Of a stretch of DNA of 64,000 bases, positions 36,243 to 45,192 are shown piece by piece. Position 1 is the stretch's first letter, and each line of letters starts with the position of its first letter. The notes below the pieces were generated by a model, which did no database searches, was not told the origin of the DNA, and worked only from the letters and a program-made list of their open reading frames with translations. Both the position numbers and the translations under genes were made by a program. This DNA is from Mesorhizobium sp. NZP2298 (GTDB taxonomy: Bacteria; Pseudomonadota; Alphaproteobacteria; Rhizobiales; Rhizobiaceae), in NCBI RefSeq assembly GCF_013170825.1, contig NZ_CP033365.1, positions 6,832,001 through 6,896,000 of the forward strand. Reading direction: 5' to 3'.

Positions 36243-36956
36243 TTAAGATACAGGCAACACCCCAAGCGTCAGCTTGCACAGGTCCGTAATGTCGTAAATG
36301 GGGAGCCGTGTACTACTGCGCAGGGCGTTTGCAACGACTGGAAGCCCCGTGCATTCGAATAGTAGCATCCCGATCGCGGGATGCTTAGCGCGGAGTTGGG
36401 CGATGCAATTAGCGACTTCCTGCTCAATCGTATCGATGCTGGTTCGTACGAACGGACGCGCAATCGCGTTACGCACGTACTCACCGCCTTCGATCCCGCC
36501 TACAACGACTCTTGCTCGATGTGCAGGATTGTCGATACCGAACAGGTCTTCACTGCAGTGTTTTGAGTCTGCCGTTATGACGGCAAGCTTTTGGTCAGGC
36601 GCCAGTTGTTGCAGCAATGCCGGAATTAGGAGCAGGCTTGACATCGCCACGGGCACGTTCACTGCCGCGGACACTGCCGCCTGATGCCTTATTAGGAAGC
36701 CACAGTCAGAAGTGATCACGCCAGCGCCTCGTTCGACCAATCTCTGAGCAGCTGCCACACAAGCGCCCTCAAGCGATGGGTCACCGCGGATGACCGCCTC
36801 CGCCAATGCACCCTCCACCATCTCGGTAACAATCGGTCGGTCGAAGGTCGCTGGGTTCAGTAGGGAGTGTTCCCGCGGAACAATTGAAGGACCATCCGGA
36901 GGAAGTCCTTCGTCAAGCTCAAGAATGCCGAGGGCAGCACGTTCTTGCAAGGCCAT
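36243..36956 (-). CDS. Aspartate/glutamate (hydantoin) racemase-family protein
   Basis: This 237-residue protein has the two-cysteine arrangement of the Asp/Glu racemase superfamily: GVITSDCGFLIRHQ at about residue 83 and GMLLFECTGLPVVANAL at about 200. The N-terminus ALGILELDEGLPPDG is atypical for MurI and closer to unassigned catabolic members. It lies 16 bp after the intact M24 gene and 36 bp before the broken M24 copy, in an apparent operon with an M20 peptidase and an amino-acid importer. A role in racemising an imported or released amino acid is reasonable, but the substrate is unknown. Confidence 0.82.
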   Translation of the reverse strand: MALQERAALGILELDEGLPPDGPSIVPREHSLLNPATFDRPIVTEMVEGALAEAVIRGDPSLEGACVAAAQRLVERGAGVITSDCGFLIRHQAAVSAAVNVPVAMSSLLLIPALLQQLAPDQKLAVITADSKHCSEDLFGIDNPAHRARVVVGGIEGGEYVRNAIARPFVRTSIDTIEQEVANCIAQLRAKHPAIGMLLFECTGLPVVANALRSSTRLPIYDITDLCKLTLGVLPVS

Positions 36957-36972
36957 GGATCAACCCCCTCGA

Positions 36973-38151
36973 CTATTTGACGAACAGCTTGCGCGGCGTC
37001 ATCGTCAAAGGCTCATAGCCAAGTTCGGTCACAGCAAAGCTTTGCGTGATGGTAATGCCGACATCGTTTGACCATAGGCCCGGCATCAGGTGAAATACCA
37101 TACCTGGTTGAAGAACCGTTCTGTCGTCCTTTCGAATACTAGCTGTTCGCTCTCCGCCCGCTGGAGGAAATGCAACGCCCGTAGGATACCCGATTCTGCC
37201 TTCTTTTTCGACTCCATGGCGAGCCAGCGCTTCATGAAATGCGATGAACACCTCTGAACAGGTTCGCCCGGGTCGAACACTTTCAAGGCAGACGTTCAGG
37301 CCCTCTACGGCGATTTTTGACAGGTCTATAAATGCGGATGAGGGCGTGCCAACAACAATCGTGCGGGCGAGGAATACCGTGTAGCGGTGTCGGCATCCTG
37401 ACAGCTCAAGATTAATCACGGTCGAATTCTGCACCGGCTGATCTGTCCAAACTGCATGAGGAGCAACAGAGCGCTCACCTATGCACAGAACTGGAGGGTA
37501 ACAAGGATAATCACCTCCGAACTCAAGTGTGCCACATATTTGTTGTTGGTAGATAGCGGCAGCGATATCGCACTCGCGCACACCCACCTCAACCATATTA
37601 TTCACACGCTGCATTGCCGTATCGGCAATCTGGCCAGCTTGATGCATGATCGCCAGTTCAGCCGGACTCTTAACGAGCCTGATCCACCCCACGAGCAGAT
37701 CGGCATCCACAAACTCGGCGAGCGGGAGCGCCCGGACAAGATCTGCGTGTGCGCGAGCGGAGTAGTAGTATCCGCCCATCTCTACACCGATGCGGGCCTT
37801 TTCCCCGCCAATTTCCTTAACAATGTCGGCCATAGCGTCGTACGCCGAAAGCACGGGAGAATGCACATGCGACTCAGGATAGGCTCTAATGCTGTCATCA
37901 CCAAGGTAGGTCGTCATTGTCGCCGAGATCCGGTCCATCAATCGCCCCACCCACATAGGCTCCTCGCGGTCGAGCGCCACGATCACCATTTGCGGAGTAT
38001 AGTACGAATCCGAATTGTAGCCCGTGATATAGTTCTGGTTCGGCGGTTCGGATAAAAGCAGGACATCGATCCCGCGTTTTACCATTTCCTGTTTGACAGC
38101 CGACAAACGAGCCTTGAACTCGGCAACTGCAAAATACAATTCTTTCATCAT
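36973..38151 (-). CDS. M24-family metallohydrolase (creatinase/Xaa-Pro dipeptidase/ectoine hydrolase-like)
   Basis: This 392-residue 'pita-bread' enzyme has a creatinase N-terminal domain (VKRGIDVLLLSEPPNQNYIT, RIGVEMGGYYYSARAHADLV) and a C-terminal M24 domain. Motifs include RLVKSPAELAIMHQAGQIAD, INLELSGCRHRYTVFLARTI, IGYPTGVAFPPAGGE and LQPGMVFHLMPGLW. The usual Asp pair of true metallopeptidases (DxG...D) reads NLELSGCRH here, as in creatinase- and ectoine hydrolase-like members, so metal-free hydrolysis is possible. The ATG ending at 38151 follows GGAAG and is preferred to an upstream TTG. The operon context suggests hydrolysis of an amide or N-acyl amino acid. Confidence 0.85.
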   Translation of the reverse strand: MMKELYFAVAEFKARLSAVKQEMVKRGIDVLLLSEPPNQNYITGYNSDSYYTPQMVIVALDREEPMWVGRLMDRISATMTTYLGDDSIRAYPESHVHSPVLSAYDAMADIVKEIGGEKARIGVEMGGYYYSARAHADLVRALPLAEFVDADLLVGWIRLVKSPAELAIMHQAGQIADTAMQRVNNMVEVGVRECDIAAAIYQQQICGTLEFGGDYPCYPPVLCIGERSVAPHAVWTDQPVQNSTVINLELSGCRHRYTVFLARTIVVGTPSSAFIDLSKIAVEGLNVCLESVRPGRTCSEVFIAFHEALARHGVEKEGRIGYPTGVAFPPAGGERTASIRKDDRTVLQPGMVFHLMPGLWSNDVGITITQSFAVTELGYEPLTMTPRKLFVK

Positions 38152-38213
38152 GTCGATCTTCCATAAAAGATTATTACGAGCGACGAGATCAGTTCTTGGC
38201 TCGAGCAACTGTA

Positions 38214-39638
38214 CTAAACTTGCTGAATTGTCGCCACTGTCGCCATAGATCGAAACTCATCGGCGCTCAGTTCGCCGACTTGCTCTAGCAACTTTGGCCA
38301 TGCAGAAAGCCCTTCCGCCAACGAGGCTAACCGAAAAAATTCGTTGGGCGCATGAATATCCTCATCCGGTAGGGCAAACCCGAACGTCAGCGTCTGAACC
38401 CCGAGCAACTCTTGGAATATCGCTGTGATGGGTATGGTCGCCCCTAGCCGGACAAGAACCGCCTCTTGACCGGTCGCCTCATGCAGAACTTTTTTTGCCG
38501 CAACCACGAGTGGATGCCCGGTAGGCAAGTTGAAGGCACGGCTCCCCGTTTCCGGATTGTCGATCGAGAGCTCAACATCCGGGGGACAAACGGTGCGCAG
38601 ATGAGCCTTCAGCGCGGCTGAGACCTGGTCAGGGTCCTGTCCGGGCACGATTCGCAATGACAGCTTAGCGTGGGCGGTACATGGGATCACTGTTTTGTAG
38701 CCGACCCCGGTGTAACCTCCCCACATTCCGTTTACGTCCAAGGCCGGTCGAAGCGTTAGCCGTTCACGCATCGAAAAGCCATGTTCGCCGTGGGCGTGGG
38801 CGCCTACGCTCTTGACGAAAGCGACCTCGTCGAAGAGAAATTTGGCCGTCTCCGCTCGGACATTTGCAGGGACTGGCGAGAGGGCTGTCAGCAATCCCGG
38901 AATTGCGATCGCGCCATCCTCGTCATGTAAAGAAGCGATGATCCTCGCCATCTCATGTGCGGCGTTCCGGACCGCGCCGCCGTAACGACCAGAATGAACG
39001 TCCTTGTCGGCCGTTCGAATTGAAATCTCAAATTCTACAATTCCGCGCGACCCGACATTGATCGTCGAAATTTCCGGGTGCGCTCGGGCGCCATCAGCGG
39101 ATATCATTCCATCAGCCTGCAGCAAGTCGCCGTACCGCTCTACAATTGCGCGCAAACTAGGACTGTTGGTTTCCTCTTCCCCCTCCAAGAAAACCTTGAC
39201 GTTCACGGGGCAGGCGCCTCGGACTTTCAGAAAGGCGTCGACAGTTTCGAGCGCTATTACAGTCGAGCCTTTGACGTCAGATGCACCGCGCGCGTAGAGC
39301 CGTCCGTTGCGGACGGTTGGTTCGAAAGGTGGAGTTACCCAAGTTTCTAGCGGGTCGGGGGGCTGAACATCATAATGTCCATAGATGAGCAAGGTCGGTT
39401 TTCCGGGCGCACCGTTCCAAGCTCCATAAACAGCGGGATGGCCGCCGCCATCGAGGAGCTGCACATCGCTGAGGCCCATGCGCTTCAGCCAGTTCACCAA
39501 AAATGTTTGCGCGTCGCGCATCCCTCCTAGGTAAGCGGGGTCTGTGCTTACGCTTGGTATCCGTAAGAAGTCGCAAAGGTTATCCAGAATCTCGTCCCGC
39601 CTACCGAGCAGGTAATGAACGATCGAATCTACATGCAT
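38214..39638 (-). CDS. M20-family metallopeptidase (dipeptidase / ArgE-DapE-CPG2 type)
   Basis: This 474-residue zinc peptidase has the metal ligands in LLIYGHYDVQPPDPLETW (His, Asp) and FLEGEEETNSPSL (Glu catalytic and ligand). The bridging region LYARGASDVKGS is present, and the distal His lies in FALPDEDIHAPNEFFRL. A dimerisation domain sits in the middle (SRGIVEFEISIRTADKDVHS). The ATG ending at 39638 has GGAG seven bases upstream. Members of this subfamily cleave dipeptides or N-carbamoyl/N-acyl amino acids. It lies between the amino-acid importer ATPase and the M24 hydrolase, so it probably processes the imported solute. Confidence 0.9.
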   Translation of the reverse strand: MHVDSIVHYLLGRRDEILDNLCDFLRIPSVSTDPAYLGGMRDAQTFLVNWLKRMGLSDVQLLDGGGHPAVYGAWNGAPGKPTLLIYGHYDVQPPDPLETWVTPPFEPTVRNGRLYARGASDVKGSTVIALETVDAFLKVRGACPVNVKVFLEGEEETNSPSLRAIVERYGDLLQADGMISADGARAHPEISTINVGSRGIVEFEISIRTADKDVHSGRYGGAVRNAAHEMARIIASLHDEDGAIAIPGLLTALSPVPANVRAETAKFLFDEVAFVKSVGAHAHGEHGFSMRERLTLRPALDVNGMWGGYTGVGYKTVIPCTAHAKLSLRIVPGQDPDQVSAALKAHLRTVCPPDVELSIDNPETGSRAFNLPTGHPLVVAAKKVLHEATGQEAVLVRLGATIPITAIFQELLGVQTLTFGFALPDEDIHAPNEFFRLASLAEGLSAWPKLLEQVGELSADEFRSMATVATIQQV

Positions 39639-39757
39639 GGTATTCTCCAAGTATTTTCACGTAACAAACACAATTTACTGCGGCAAATGCGAATCCCTAA
39701 TCCCCTCGCCGTTAAGGCGCAGATCCTAAACCACAATTCGGCGAGCGCGAAAAATCA

Positions 39758-40624
39758 CTAGGGCTTCAAGATCTGGCTGAGGAACAGCTTTGTTCTTGGG
39801 TGCTGAGGATTGGTGAAGAAGTCGTTTGGGGCGCCCTCTTCGACGATTAGCCCGGCGTCCATGAAGATGACGCGGTCGGCAACGGATCGTGCGAAGCCCA
39901 TCTCGTGGGTGACGCAAACCATTGTCATGCCGTCGCGCGCGAGACTGGTCATGGTTTCGAGCACTTCCGATACCATTTCCGGATCAAGCGATGAGGTGGG
40001 TTCATCGAAGAGCATGACGGCGGGCTCCATGCAGAGGGAACGGGCAATTGCGACGCGCTGCTGCTGTCCTCCGGAAAGCTGACCGGGATATTTGTTCGCC
40101 TGCTCCGGTATGCGCACGCGCTCGAGGAATTTGAGCGCGAGCCTCTTTGCCTCGGTCTCTGGCACGCCCTTGATCCACATCGGAGCGGCCATGCAGTTCA
40201 TAAGCACGGTCATGTGCGGGAAGAGATTGAAATGCTGGAACACCATGCCGACATTCTTGCGAACTGCAGCCAAGTCGCGCATCTGGCCGTGCAACCTGAT
40301 CCCGTTGACGGTTATCTCGCCCTTTTGGTGTGCCTCAAGACGGTTGAAACAGCGAATCAGCGTCGACTTTCCCGATCCGGAGGGGCCGCAGATAACGACG
40401 CGTTCACCCTTTCGGACAGTGAGGCTGACGTCCGTCAATGCCCTGAAGGCGCCATACCACTTCGAGACGTTCCTAGCTTCGATGACTGCGTCGTTCAATT
40501 CCGCCTGCCTCCGGCTCGATGATTTACCATCAGGACTTGACCCTGGAAGCGGCCCATCGAGTGGCGCTTTTAGGGAGTTTTGCCAGTTCGGGCCGCGCTT
40601 GACTTGAATGCCGTCGACGGTCAT
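39758..40624 (-). CDS. Polar amino-acid ABC importer ATPase (GlnQ/HisP type)
   Basis: This 288-residue ATPase has the PAAT-family motifs: Walker [26 protein letters not shown], the signature [15 protein letters not shown], Walker [15 protein letters not shown], and [20 protein letters not shown]. Its ~45-residue N-terminal extension ([20 protein letters not shown] onward) is longer than usual and may be non-structural. The ATG overlaps the permease stop (ATGA), so they are co-translated. It completes a three-component importer with the permease and binding protein upstream. Confidence 0.93.
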   Translation of the reverse strand: MTVDGIQVKRGPNWQNSLKAPLDGPLPGSSPDGKSSSRRQAELNDAVIEARNVSKWYGAFRALTDVSLTVRKGERVVICGPSGSGKSTLIRCFNRLEAHQKGEITVNGIRLHGQMRDLAAVRKNVGMVFQHFNLFPHMTVLMNCMAAPMWIKGVPETEAKRLALKFLERVRIPEQANKYPGQLSGGQQQRVAIARSLCMEPAVMLFDEPTSSLDPEMVSEVLETMTSLARDGMTMVCVTHEMGFARSVADRVIFMDAGLIVEEGAPNDFFTNPQHPRTKLFLSQILKP

Positions 40625-41595
40625 CGTACCTTGCTCCTGGCAAAATAGCGCTCGATCCTGGATTGAATCAGCTCGAGGCAGACGGATAGAATCCAATAGA
40701 TAATTGCCGCCGCTATCAGCATCTCCATGTGATGGAAGGTTGCCTGGCCAAGTGTGCGAGCAAGGAACGTCAGCTCCCACACGCCGAGAACCGAGACCAG
40801 CGAGCTATCCTTCAGCATCCCGATGAAAGTGTTTCCCATGGGGGGGATGATCACAGGAAGCGCTTGGGGCATGATGATCTTGCGCATCGTAAGCCCAAAG
40901 CCAAACCCTAATGATCGCGATGCTTCCCATTGGCCGCGGTCGATGCTTTGGATGCCGGCGCGGAAGATTTCCGTCATGTACGCGCCAACGCACAGCGAAA
41001 GCGCTAAAATACCTGATGGCACAGCATTTAGTATAATCCCCAACTGCGGTAGCCCGAGATAGATTAGATAAATCTGCATCAAAAGAGGCAGACCGCGAAA
41101 AAACGAAGTGTAAAAGGTAGCGATCCCGTAGGCAAAGCCATTGCTTGACAGTTTCGCTATGGCAGCAATTATTCCGATGGTTGACGCAAGGACGAGCGAA
41201 ATGGCTGAAATATAGAGAGTTGTCACCACACCTTGAGTGATAAGGAATGGAAGATTGTGCCAAATGAAAGGCAGACTCAATTTAAAAACCGCGAAGAAGG
41301 CAAGGAACAGAATCAGAAGCTCTGCCCATACGATGGCGATTTGCACTTTCAGATGAGCAAAACCGATCAGTGCAATGTTAAGACAGAAAATTATCGCGAT
41401 CACAAACGCGACTGCAAAACGGCCGTAAAGGCCGCTCTCCAGCGGATCGCCGATGACTGGCCGCATAAGCTCGCCGATGGTGGTGCCAGTGAGGTTGACC
41501 ATAAAACAAGTCGAAAGCACGACTACAAAGACCGAGGCGATGAACAACGGCTTGTGGACGAGCACCTCCGATTCGACTGTATCCGCATAGAGCAT
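40621..41595 (-). CDS. Polar amino-acid ABC importer permease (HisM/GlnP type)
   Basis: This membrane protein of 324 residues has a His/Glu/Gln/Arg-type permease core in its C-terminal two thirds. [20 protein letters not shown] and the EAA loop ([20 protein letters not shown] then [16 protein letters not shown]) are typical. The N-terminal ~110 residues add two or three extra hydrophobic segments ([40 protein letters not shown]), as in some rhizobial single-permease systems. The ATG ending at 41595 is preferred to a TTG two codons upstream. Only one permease gene is present, so it may act as a homodimer. Confidence 0.92.
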   Translation of the reverse strand: MLYADTVESEVLVHKPLFIASVFVVVLSTCFMVNLTGTTIGELMRPVIGDPLESGLYGRFAVAFVIAIIFCLNIALIGFAHLKVQIAIVWAELLILFLAFFAVFKLSLPFIWHNLPFLITQGVVTTLYISAISLVLASTIGIIAAIAKLSSNGFAYGIATFYTSFFRGLPLLMQIYLIYLGLPQLGIILNAVPSGILALSLCVGAYMTEIFRAGIQSIDRGQWEASRSLGFGFGLTMRKIIMPQALPVIIPPMGNTFIGMLKDSSLVSVLGVWELTFLARTLGQATFHHMEMLIAAAIIYWILSVCLELIQSRIERYFARSKVR

Positions 41596-41658
41596 CGACA
41601 AACCTTTCGAAAAGAAAGCGGTCCGGGCAAGGCCTGGACCGCTCCAGCTTCGCGACCT

Positions 41659-42489
41659 TTACTTGGCGGAGCGATCCACCCCGAACCACTTAATCGACAG
41701 TTTGGAGAGCGAGCCATCTTCCTTCATGCCCTGGACAATGGCCGCAATCTTGTCGCTCAATTGCTTGTCGCCCGGTAAAATTGCAATAGCTGCCGGCGTG
41801 TCGAATGCGACGCCGACCTCCTTAAGTGGGTAACCAGCCTTGATCGCATCCTGCACAAGCGAACCGTCACCAAGGACTGCATCAAGACGAACACCGTCGC
41901 CGAGGCGAAGATCATCGAACGCGACATTGCTGCTCGCATAGGTCTTCACCTCGCCTGGCTTGAACGGGTATTCAACTGGATTAGCACCAATCCAATCCGG
42001 AGCTAGTTTGTGATTGACATATTGCTCCGCCGCTGTACCTGAAGCAACGCCGACCACCTTGCCTTCCAGTTCGGAAAGCTTGGTTACCTTGCTATCCTTG
42101 TGAACGGCGCCCAGCACCTCATCATTAATGTAAACGGCCGGGAAATCGAATTTTTCAGCCCTGGCTTTGGTCGGCGTCATCCACGTGGTCATGTCCCAGC
42201 GGCCCTCCCACTTGCCTGCTGCAACGACGTCCCAGCTCGGCGTCACGAATTTTGCCTGCACGCCCAAGCCCTTCGCAATGCTCTTCACCACCTCGATGTC
42301 GTATCCATCGAGTTCGTGCTTGTCGTTCAAGAACGCCATCTTCCCCCAGTCAGTCCCGACCGCCGCGGTCAGCGTCTTGGTTTGGAGTACTTTATCGAGT
42401 ACGGCCCCAGCATTGGCCGTAGCCGGAAGAGCCGCGGAGGCAACTGCGAGGGAGGCGGTCGCCGCTATAGTCGTTATCAGCTTGTTCAT
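41659..42489 (-). CDS. Polar amino-acid ABC importer substrate-binding protein
   Basis: This 276-residue periplasmic binding protein has a Sec signal peptide (NKLITTIAATASLAVASAAL, cleavage after ATANA) and the SBP_bac_3 fold (LTAAVGTDWGKMAFLNDKHE, GYDIEVVKSIAKGLGVQAKF, VVGVASGTAAEQYV). The start is an ATG ending at 42489, with GGGGAA upstream. It leads the importer genes and has a paired operator-like motif 120-150 bp upstream (42608-42640). The amino-acid ligand is not evident from the sequence. Confidence 0.93.
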   Translation of the reverse strand: MNKLITTIAATASLAVASAALPATANAGAVLDKVLQTKTLTAAVGTDWGKMAFLNDKHELDGYDIEVVKSIAKGLGVQAKFVTPSWDVVAAGKWEGRWDMTTWMTPTKARAEKFDFPAVYINDEVLGAVHKDSKVTKLSELEGKVVGVASGTAAEQYVNHKLAPDWIGANPVEYPFKPGEVKTYASSNVAFDDLRLGDGVRLDAVLGDGSLVQDAIKAGYPLKEVGVAFDTPAAIAILPGDKQLSDKIAAIVQGMKEDGSLSKLSIKWFGVDRSAK

Positions 42490-42607
42490 TTGACGTTCCC
42501 CTATGTTGTTGGGCCTGGTCTGGCGCGAGCCCATTCCCGCACCCGAAATGTGGAATTTGATGACCGGTCTGATCCACAGCAAAGTTTACCTCACCCTGAC
42601 CTGTTAT

Positions 42608-42640
42608 GCAACATATGTTTTCCAAATGACATATGTGACG
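42608..42640. promoter_or_regulatory. Operator-like motif pair before the amino-acid importer
   Basis: GCAACATATGTTTT (42608-42621) is followed by TGACATATGTGACG (42627-42640). The first matches the perfect palindrome before the RpiR gene (53784-53797) in 12 of 14 bases. A longer block (GCAACATATGTTT, ~17 bases, GTGAC, then TGGATCAT) is shared with 48227-48270. It is a candidate RpiR binding site. Confidence 0.65.
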
Positions 42641-42847
42641 CAAATGGATCATTCCGATATGCCTTGGATGGATGGTCTCGGGTGCTGCCCGAGGGGCAAT
42701 GCACTACGCGGCGAAAAGATTCGCTTCAAAGACGGGGGTAATAACAGTCCTACCCGTCGAATCGAGCGAGACGACGGGCTGAACTACGAGTTGCGTCATC
42801 TTCAACGTCTGTCGCAGTGCTTGTGGCCTTCGCTTGGTTGGCGCAGG

Positions 42848-44191
42848 CTATCTCGATCCATCAACGCTGTAGTCAAGTGCGGCTTCCAGGGCATCGCCGA
42901 GACGTTCCACAATCGTATGGATCTGGCCTGCATTCACGATGAATGGGGGCGCCAGAAGGATATGGTCACCTTGCGCGCCGTCAATCGTACCGCCCATCGG
43001 ATACACCATCAGTCCACGGGCCATGGCCTCTCGTTTCACGGCTGCGTGAACTTTACGCAAAGGGTCTAACGGCGATTTGTCCCCACGATCAGCAACGATT
43101 TCTATGCCACGGAAAAGGCCGCGTCCGCGGATGTCGCCGACATGTTGATGATTGTGGAAGCGCTCTCGAAGCTGACGGTTGAGCAATTCCCCCATCTGAA
43201 CAACATTGTCGAGAAGCTGATGCTCTCGGATCACGTCCTGCACGGCAAGAGCGGCCGCCGCAGCCATCGGGTGCCCCATGTAGGTGTGGCCATGCTGGAA
43301 AAAGCCTGATCCGGCAGCGAAGGCGTCATAGATATGGTGTCCGAACAGCACGGCACCGATCGGCTGATAGCCACCACCCAGCCCCTTAGCAATCGCGACA
43401 ATGTCCGGCACTATGCCTTCCTGTTCAAAGGCATGAAGAGACCCAGTCCGACCCATGCCGCACATGACCTCGTCCAGGATCAACAGAACGCCGTAGTGGT
43501 CACAAATCTCCCGGATTTTTTTAAAATAGCCCTCTACCGGCGGGACCGCCCCGGCCGTCGCGCCGACGACTGTTTCCGCGACAAACGCGATCACTTCATC
43601 TGGTCCGAGCTCGAGAAGTTTTGCCTCGAGTTCGTTAGCGACGCGCTCTCCGTACTGATACTCGCTTTCAGCGGCCAAGCGACCACGATAGGCATAGCAC
43701 GGCGCAATGTGGTGGGTTTCGATAAGCAGCGGTTTGAACTGGGCTCGGCGCCGTTCATTGCCGCCGATCGCCAGCGCTCCCAGCGTATTGCCATGGTAGC
43801 TTTGGCGGCGGGCGATGATGTGCCTGCGCCTCCCTTCTCCCCTCTCTACGAAGTACTGGCGCGCCATTTTCAGTGCCGCCTCCATCGCTTCCGATCCCCC
43901 GCTGACGAGATAGACGAAGTCGATGCCATCTGGCGAATCGGCGACGAGGCGATCCGCCAGCCGTTCGGCGATTTCCGAGGTGAAGAAACCTGTATGAGCG
44001 TAGGCGAGCTTGTCGAGTTGGGCGTGCAACGCCGCCAACACCTCCGGATGACCATGACCCAGGCATGACACCGCGGCGCCACCGGAGGCGTCGATATATG
44101 CCTTGCCATCGGCGTCGAACAACTCGATTCCACGCCCGCCGATAGCCACCGGCAGGTCGGCATCAGTCGAGCGGTGCAAAATTCTGCTCAT
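42848..44191 (-). CDS. Class III aminotransferase
   Basis: This 447-residue PLP enzyme differs clearly from the one at 16376. The N-terminal IELFDADGKAYIDASGGAAV and VSCLGHGHPEV, the cofactor-phosphate site VSGGSEAMEAALKMARQY, the Asp motif LILDEVMCGMGRTG and the Schiff-base Lys in AIAKGLGGGYQPIG are all present. The ATG ending at 44191 gives the family start. It lies between the CoA-ester enzymes (44377-48158) and the amino-acid importer. It probably deaminates the imported amino acid to an oxo-acid that the CoA enzymes then break down. Substrate unknown. Confidence 0.9.
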   Translation of the reverse strand: MSRILHRSTDADLPVAIGGRGIELFDADGKAYIDASGGAAVSCLGHGHPEVLAALHAQLDKLAYAHTGFFTSEIAERLADRLVADSPDGIDFVYLVSGGSEAMEAALKMARQYFVERGEGRRRHIIARRQSYHGNTLGALAIGGNERRRAQFKPLLIETHHIAPCYAYRGRLAAESEYQYGERVANELEAKLLELGPDEVIAFVAETVVGATAGAVPPVEGYFKKIREICDHYGVLLILDEVMCGMGRTGSLHAFEQEGIVPDIVAIAKGLGGGYQPIGAVLFGHHIYDAFAAGSGFFQHGHTYMGHPMAAAAALAVQDVIREHQLLDNVVQMGELLNRQLRERFHNHQHVGDIRGRGLFRGIEIVADRGDKSPLDPLRKVHAAVKREAMARGLMVYPMGGTIDGAQGDHILLAPPFIVNAGQIHTIVERLGDALEAALDYSVDGSR

Positions 44192-44376
44192 AATAGTCTC
44201 GTGTCTAAGTGGATGGCGGGAAGTCAGGGGGCCCTGCAAAAATCAGGCTCAGGACCTAGCCCAACGCTGTTGGTGACAGTAGCAAAATCGAGGCAGAGTG
44301 CAACGTATGTTTCACCGGAGATCTACATGCTCCGAGCGGATCGGAGATTACAGATGAAGCCATTTGACAAAGGAAG

Positions 44377-45192
44377 TCACCGCCCTTGAAATTGAGCGGG
44401 GCGCTTCTCAAGGAAGGCTTCGACTGCTTCAACATGGTCCTGTGTGTTGTGGCACATACCCTGAAATGCTGCGCAGAGGTCGAGGAAGTCAGGCAGGTCC
44501 AACCGCCGCGCTGCCTTCAGCAGCCGTTTTGCGAGTCGAAGTGCCTGAGGAGGTTTTCCTGCAATGTTTGCAGCAAGCTGCAGCGCTCGGGACTGCAATT
44601 CGGACGCCGCCGCGATCTCAATTACGATTCCTAGTCGCAGAGCCTCTTCGGCGCGCACCAGACGCCCGGTGAAGATCAACTCCGCCGCCCTTTGGGGACC
44701 GAGCAGATCCTGCAGAAACCAGGCACCGCCATCTCCGGGTATTATGCCAAGATTGATGAACGTGGAGCCAAATACCGCGCCCTCTGCTGCAATAAGGACG
44801 TCGCACATGGTCGCCAGATCGAAACCAGCACCGATTGCCGCGCCGTTGACTGCGGAAATAACGGGAACCTCCAGCCGGTGCATGGCAAGTGCAATTCGTT
44901 GAATGCCGCGGCGATAGCGTTCCTGCACCTCAAACACATCGCCGGCGAAGCTTCCTCTGCGCTCCCGCATGTCCTTGACGTTGCCGCCGGCGGAGAATGC
45001 CTTGCCAGCCCCCGTTATGACCAAAACCGAGACGGCCGCAGCGCCATTGATCCAGTCCACCGTCCGTACGATATCGTCGATCAGGGCTGTCCCGGTCAAT
45101 TCGTTACGGACGTCGTCGCGGTCCAGCACGAGCATGGCGACACGGTCGCTAACCTCGAGTTTGGAGTCGATCAGTTTCGGTAGATCCGTCAT
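44377..45192 (-). CDS. Enoyl-CoA hydratase/isomerase family protein
   Basis: This 271-residue crotonase-fold protein has the oxyanion-hole segments VLVITGAGKAFSAGGNVKDM and AVNGAAIGAGFDLATMCDVL. The catalytic-Glu region (ATEGAVFGSTFINLGIIPGD equivalent, with GDGGAWFL) holds an acidic residue near the usual position. Its start overlaps the stop of the acyl-CoA ligase (ATGA), so it is in the same operon. Crotonases hydrate, isomerise or cleave CoA esters; which reaction applies here cannot be decided. Confidence 0.88.
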   Translation of the reverse strand: MTDLPKLIDSKLEVSDRVAMLVLDRDDVRNELTGTALIDDIVRTVDWINGAAAVSVLVITGAGKAFSAGGNVKDMRERRGSFAGDVFEVQERYRRGIQRIALAMHRLEVPVISAVNGAAIGAGFDLATMCDVLIAAEGAVFGSTFINLGIIPGDGGAWFLQDLLGPQRAAELIFTGRLVRAEEALRLGIVIEIAAASELQSRALQLAANIAGKPPQALRLAKRLLKAARRLDLPDFLDLCAAFQGMCHNTQDHVEAVEAFLEKRPAQFQGR

